From: Candidatus Omnitrophota bacterium
GTDB lineage: Bacteria; Omnitrophota; Gorgyraeia; Zapsychrales; Fredricksoniimonadaceae
Length of the DNA stretch: 11,022 bases
NCBI GenBank assembly: GCA_016206745.1
Contig: JACQQW010000166.1
Location: 1 to 11,022, forward strand
Direction of reading: 5' to 3'
The position numbers were made by a program, and so were the translations under genes. Positions 7,964-11,022 of this stretch are shown here, piece after piece (within the stretch, counting starts at the first letter, position 1; every line of letters begins with the position of its first letter). The notes below the pieces were generated by a model. That model was given only the letters and a program-made list of their open reading frames with translations, had not been told where the DNA came from and searched no databases.

Positions 7964-8491
7964 CTAACAACATGTATAGTCAATAAAACGGTAAGTTTGG
8001 TTTTCTTCCCTCTGCCAGGGACCGGTGGCGGCGGGTCGAAAACGGGAAGGCATTATGGGAAAAAAAGAATCACAGTCAAATTTGCCCTGAAGATGGGTGG
8101 CAAAAATGCGGTTGCAGGCGGAATGTTCCACCGCGTGGGCATACATTTGGGCCCCGCCAATGCAAAAAATATGTTCGATATCCGGCTCTTTGTCCAAATA
8201 TTCCATGGCCTGATCAAGATTGGAAAAACGTAAAACTCCTTCAGGAAGGCCCAAATCCTCCTGCCGCGTCAAAACCACATTTAAACGGCCGGGCAAAGGA
8301 CAAAAATGTGCCGGCAGGGATTCCCAGGTTTTTCGTCCCATCAAAAGGGCATTTCTTTTCGACGGGTCGCTGACGGCAGAAGTAATTTCTTTAAAACGCC
8401 TTAAATCCGATGGCAAATGCCAAGCAAGCCCATCGGCCTTGCCGATGCCGCGGGCTTCATCCATGGCGGCCACAATCGCAAATGATTTCAT
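7964..8491 (-). CDS. folA: Dihydrofolate reductase
   Basis: This 175-residue protein reduces dihydrofolate to tetrahydrofolate with NADPH, restoring the cofactor consumed by thymidylate synthase next door. Motifs seen are the N-terminal strand FAIVAAMDEARGIG, the substrate loop WHLPSDLRRFKEIT with catalytic Asp29, MGRKTWESLP (51-60, NADPH binding), LPGRLNVVLTR (66-76) and IFCIGGAQMY (109-117). It is slightly longer than the 159-residue E. coli enzyme. The ATG at 8491 is preferred to an in-frame GTG at 8509 because AGGGGGAG sits 5 bases before it and the protein then begins directly at the first beta strand; the GTG lies at the edge of a hairpin. It follows thyA by 42 bases, the usual thyA-folA pairing. 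Confidence 0.95.
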   Translation of the reverse strand: MKSFAIVAAMDEARGIGKADGLAWHLPSDLRRFKEITSAVSDPSKRNALLMGRKTWESLPAHFCPLPGRLNVVLTRQEDLGLPEGVLRFSNLDQAMEYLDKEPDIEHIFCIGGAQMYAHAVEHSACNRIFATHLQGKFDCDSFFPIMPSRFRPAATGPWQREENQTYRFIDYTCC

Positions 8492-8496
8492 AACAA

Positions 8497-8504
8497 CTCC
8501 CCCT
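8497..8504 (-). promoter_or_regulatory. Ribosome binding site of folA
   Basis: On the minus strand AGGGGGAG lies 5 bases upstream of the ATG at 8491 and decides that start over the GTG at 8509. The same G run forms the tail of the REP-like element next to it. Confidence 0.6.
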
Positions 8505-8508
8505 AACA

Positions 8509-8531
8509 CCCCCTCTTTAAAAAAGAGGGGG
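8509..8531. repeat. REP-like hairpin between thyA and folA
   Basis: A perfect 10-bp inverted repeat (CCCCCTCTTT, 3-base AAA loop on the plus strand, AAAGAGGGGG) fills most of the thyA-folA gap. It is followed on the folA side by TGTTAGGGGGAG. This C-run, AT-centre, G-run layout resembles REP-type dispersed palindromes found between genes in many bacterial genomes. There is no T run after the stem in the direction of transcription, so it is not a standard terminator; it could stabilise the thyA mRNA 3' end or modulate folA translation. The structure is certain; the REP label is inference from a single copy. Confidence 0.65.
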
Positions 8532-8533
8532 GA

Positions 8534-9349
8534 TTAAACTGCAATGGGGAATTTAATAAAGGCGGCCGGCTGGTAGCCGATCAATTTAAAATCTTCAAAT
8601 TTATAATCAAAAACTTTCTTTTTAGGGTGTTCCAAACGGGGTAATGGCCCCGGTGTACGGGTCAATTGGACTTTAAGCCCTTCAACATGGTTTAAATAGA
8701 TATGCGCATCGCCTAATGTGTGGGTAAAAATGCCCGGGGTCAAGTTGCACTGGGCCGCGACCATATGCATTAACAGCGCATAGCCGGCGATGTTAAAGGG
8801 CACGCCCAGGGCCACATCCGCGGAGCGCTGGTACAATTGACAATCTAGGCGGCCGTCCACAACATAAAATTGGAAAAAGGCATGGCAGGGTGGCAGGGCC
8901 ATTTTATCGATGTCCGCCGGGTTCCAGGCGTTGACAATAATGCGGCGGGAATCAGGGTTTTGGGTGATCAGGTCAATGGCCTGCTGGATTTGATCGATGT
9001 GTTCTTTGCGATAAGCGTTGGCCTTGCCGTCCCAGACAAATTTTTCCCATTTGCGCCATTGGTACCCGTACACCGGGCCCAACTCCCCATCGGGATTGGC
9101 CCAGGCGTTCCAGATCGGCGTATGCTGGGTCAAACCGTCATTGATATTGGTCGACCCTCTTAAAAACCACAAAAGCTCATACAGGACCGCATCGAATAAA
9201 ACTTTTTTGGTGGTTAAAAGCGGAAAACCCCGGCGCAGGTCATACTTGCTTTGGGTGCCGAACACCGAAACCGTGCCGGTGCCGGTACGGTCTTGCTTGC
9301 GCTCGCCGTGGTCGATGATATGTTTGACTAAATCCAGATATTGTTTCAT
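8534..9349 (-). CDS. thyA: Thymidylate synthase (ThyA type)
   Basis: This 271-residue enzyme converts dUMP to dTMP using methylene-tetrahydrofolate, releasing dihydrofolate for FolA. Motifs in order are DRTGTGT (20-26, phosphate-binding Arg21), LLTTKK (44-49), [11 protein letters not shown] (58-68), the nucleophile Cys155 in [32 protein letters not shown] (171-190, dUMP binding) and [13 protein letters not shown] (213-225). The length matches E. coli ThyA (264). The ATG at 9349 is chosen over an in-frame start at 9439: that longer form adds 30 unrelated residues read inside glgP, while MKQYLDLV is the normal ThyA N-terminus. The ATG overlaps the glgP stop as ATGA, so translation is probably coupled; the Shine-Dalgarno is weak. 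Confidence 0.96.
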   Translation of the reverse strand: MKQYLDLVKHIIDHGERKQDRTGTGTVSVFGTQSKYDLRRGFPLLTTKKVLFDAVLYELLWFLRGSTNINDGLTQHTPIWNAWANPDGELGPVYGYQWRKWEKFVWDGKANAYRKEHIDQIQQAIDLITQNPDSRRIIVNAWNPADIDKMALPPCHAFFQFYVVDGRLDCQLYQRSADVALGVPFNIAGYALLMHMVAAQCNLTPGIFTHTLGDAHIYLNHVEGLKVQLTRTPGPLPRLEHPKKKVFDYKFEDFKLIGYQPAAFIKFPIAV

Positions 9350-11022
9350 TTCCACATCTTCTCGTGATACTCTTCCACCATCCGCTGGGTGTTGAAAAAC
9401 GCGCCCCGGCGGATGCAATGGACCATCTTGTCGATCCAAGGACTGTTGACATCAATGTCCCCTTTACGGTTGGTTTTATAATACAGACCCATGACATCCT
9501 TTAAAGACTTGCACAAAGCTGCGGAGTCTTCATCCAGGCGCAATTGCGATTCGCTGCCGATCTGGGTGCCGTGATGCTCATACCCGAAAATCCAGCCCAC
9601 ATCGTCCTTGGCCGCCTCCACCACCCACCCGTCGAGGGTGGAAAGCTGCACCACCCCGTTGAGGATCGCCTTCATGCCGCTGGTCCCTGAGGCCTCGAAC
9701 GGCGGCAAAGGGTTATTGAGCCACACATCCACGGAATTACTCAACAGCTTGCCGAAATAGGTATCGTAATTTTCCAGGATCAATACTTTGATTACATCAT
9801 AATGGTCATTGAGGCGGTCGATATGGTCAAGAATGTCCTGGATATGCGCAGCGCCGGTATTATCATTGGGGTGGGCCTTGCCGGCAAAAATGATCTGCAA
9901 AGGGCCCGCTTTATAGGCCAAATCCAGGACCTCATCGATGCGGTGGAACAATAAAGACGGACGTTTGTACCCGGTGATGCGCCGGGCCCAGCTGATGGTC
10001 AGGACATTCTCATCTAGGTTCCAGGGTTTGACGGTATTAAATAGATTGCGTTTATTGGCCTGATGGGCCTCAAATAAATCCCGGCGAAAAGCAGCATCGC
10101 GGGCAAGGCGCATCACCCGTTCAAGATTTTGGGGGCAACGCCGCCAATCGCCGAACACCGCGGCATATTTATCCAGCAATTGTGCGAAACTTTCCGACAT
10201 CCAGGTATGCAAATGGACCCCGTTGGTAATGGCATCAATGCGTTTGGCAAAGTCGGGAAATTGCAGGCGCATGATCTCGCCGTGCTTTTGGGCCACGGCA
10301 TTGACCCGGCGGCAATTGTCCAGGCAAATATGGGTCAAATTAATGTCATTGGAGTCTTTTTTTTCTTTGCCGAATTTCTTCATGGGATCGACATAATCAT
10401 CGGTAAAAATCTGCTCGATGTCCTGGATGCCGAAACGGTCATGCCCGGCCGCGACCGGCGTGTGGCAGGTGTAAACAAATTTCTTTTTTTCCACATCCAT
10501 TTGGGCTTTGTCTTTGAGTTGCACATACTTCTCGATGAGCGCAAACGCGGCATGCCCCTCATTGAGGTGGTAACATTGTGTGCTTAACCCCAGTTCATTG
10601 AGCGCCTTCATGCCGCCGATGCCCAAAATAGAGCGCTGGAAAATGCGCCAGGACACATGGTCGCTGCGGTAAAGCTGGTCGGTCAATTGGCGAAAATGTT
10701 CCGGGTTTTCCGGGATGTGCGAATCCAGCAAGACCATGGGACACACATTTTTCTTATCATAACTGTACACGTAATATTTCCATAACCGCAAATGCAAAGG
10801 CCCGTTTTTTGTATGGATGACGATGCGGTTGTTTAAAGGGACCAAGCCCGGGTAGGTATAAGGGTCCCAGGACAATTCTTCCGGGACCTGGCCATGCTTG
10901 TACCAAAAATTCTGCTTGAAATAACCTTTATTCCATAAAATCCCCAATGCCACAACCGAAATGCCCAAATCCGCAATACTTTTAACGGTGTCCCCGGCCA
11001 GCACGCCGAGGCCGCCGCTGTA
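9346..11022 (-). CDS. glgP: Alpha-glucan (glycogen/maltodextrin) phosphorylase, partial (N-terminus beyond right edge)
   Basis: The visible 558 residues are the C-terminal part of a glycogen/starch phosphorylase-like enzyme, which releases glucose-1-phosphate from alpha-1,4-glucans using phosphate and PLP. The frame is open to the right edge and begins [11 protein letters not shown], a signature normally some 100-150 residues into the short TIGR02094-type phosphorylases. Further motifs are GIGGMKAL and [32 protein letters not shown], the glucan/PLP-domain segment [10 protein letters not shown], and [13 protein letters not shown], whose Lys (about residue 451 of the visible part) binds PLP. 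The gene ends in TGA overlapping the thyA ATG. It supplies sugar phosphate from storage glucan and is not obviously tied to the folate genes beyond sharing a transcript. Confidence 0.93.
   Translation of the reverse strand, partial: YSGGLGVLAGDTVKSIADLGISVVALGILWNKGYFKQNFWYKHGQVPEELSWDPYTYPGLVPLNNRIVIHTKNGPLHLRLWKYYVYSYDKKNVCPMVLLDSHIPENPEHFRQLTDQLYRSDHVSWRIFQRSILGIGGMKALNELGLSTQCYHLNEGHAAFALIEKYVQLKDKAQMDVEKKKFVYTCHTPVAAGHDRFGIQDIEQIFTDDYVDPMKKFGKEKKDSNDINLTHICLDNCRRVNAVAQKHGEIMRLQFPDFAKRIDAITNGVHLHTWMSESFAQLLDKYAAVFGDWRRCPQNLERVMRLARDAAFRRDLFEAHQANKRNLFNTVKPWNLDENVLTISWARRITGYKRPSLLFHRIDEVLDLAYKAGPLQIIFAGKAHPNDNTGAAHIQDILDHIDRLNDHYDVIKVLILENYDTYFGKLLSNSVDVWLNNPLPPFEASGTSGMKAILNGVVQLSTLDGWVVEAAKDDVGWIFGYEHHGTQIGSESQLRLDEDSAALCKSLKDVMGLYYKTNRKGDIDVNSPWIDKMVHCIRRGAFFNTQRMVEEYHEKMWK

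Noticed and set aside
7854..7967. 37-codon plus-strand ORF in the intergenic region
   Set aside because: It has no Shine-Dalgarno, a composition rich in Arg/Asn/Ser that looks like chance, and it ends within the folA stop. The region is better explained by the operon promoter.
8509..8531. Rho-independent terminator after thyA
   Set aside because: The stem is strong, but no T run follows it in the direction of transcription (TGTTAGG follows). It sits inside an apparent thyA-folA operon.
9350..9439. Longer ThyA start giving 301 residues
   Set aside because: The extra 30 residues are read out of frame within glgP and do not resemble any ThyA N-terminus.

Overview
The window is a compact stretch of a bacterial chromosome with about 50% GC. 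All twelve genes lie on the minus strand, so the reading order runs from the right edge to the left edge. Gaps are a few bases, most starts have clear Shine-Dalgarno sequences, and several genes overlap or nearly touch. There is no phage, transposon, CRISPR array or RNA gene. The gene set suggests an uncultured, probably anaerobic Gram-negative-type bacterium outside the Actinobacteria (an Omnitrophota- or Planctomycetota-like lineage is a guess); codon use and GC are unlike Streptomyces.

Right part (11022 to 7964): a housekeeping run of alpha-glucan phosphorylase (5' end outside the window), thymidylate synthase (thyA) and dihydrofolate reductase (folA). glgP and thyA share an ATGA overlap. 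A REP-like 10-bp hairpin lies between thyA and folA.

Middle (7963 to 7773): a 191-bp intergenic region. It holds a good sigma-70-type promoter (TTGACT, 16 bp, TAAAAT) reading left, with an AT-rich palindrome and inverted repeat over the -10 and predicted start point. I see no convincing terminator for folA.

Left part (7772 to 1): one tight nine-gene operon that leaves the window at the left edge. In order it encodes an aldehyde dehydrogenase, a BchE-like B12-binding radical SAM enzyme, a small PCP_red-like protein, a ketopantoate-reductase-family oxidoreductase, an NTF2/SnoaL-fold protein, a clan AA aspartic protease, a ketosynthase, a ketosynthase-like protein lacking the catalytic residues, and an acyl carrier protein (partial).

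The last three form a textbook minimal type II polyketide synthase: KS-alpha, KS-beta/chain length factor, ACP. The KS-alpha keeps Cys-His-Lys-His and hallmark type II PKS motifs (NAYHMT, TRQND). Its partner has lost the Cys and both His in the way actinobacterial chain length factors have. The accessory genes are not the usual SDR ketoreductase, aromatase and oxygenase set. A radical SAM/B12 enzyme, a PanE-like reductase and an NTF2-fold protein take their place, which suggests an unusual and possibly oxygen-independent aromatic polyketide or related acyl pathway. The product cannot be read from this window.
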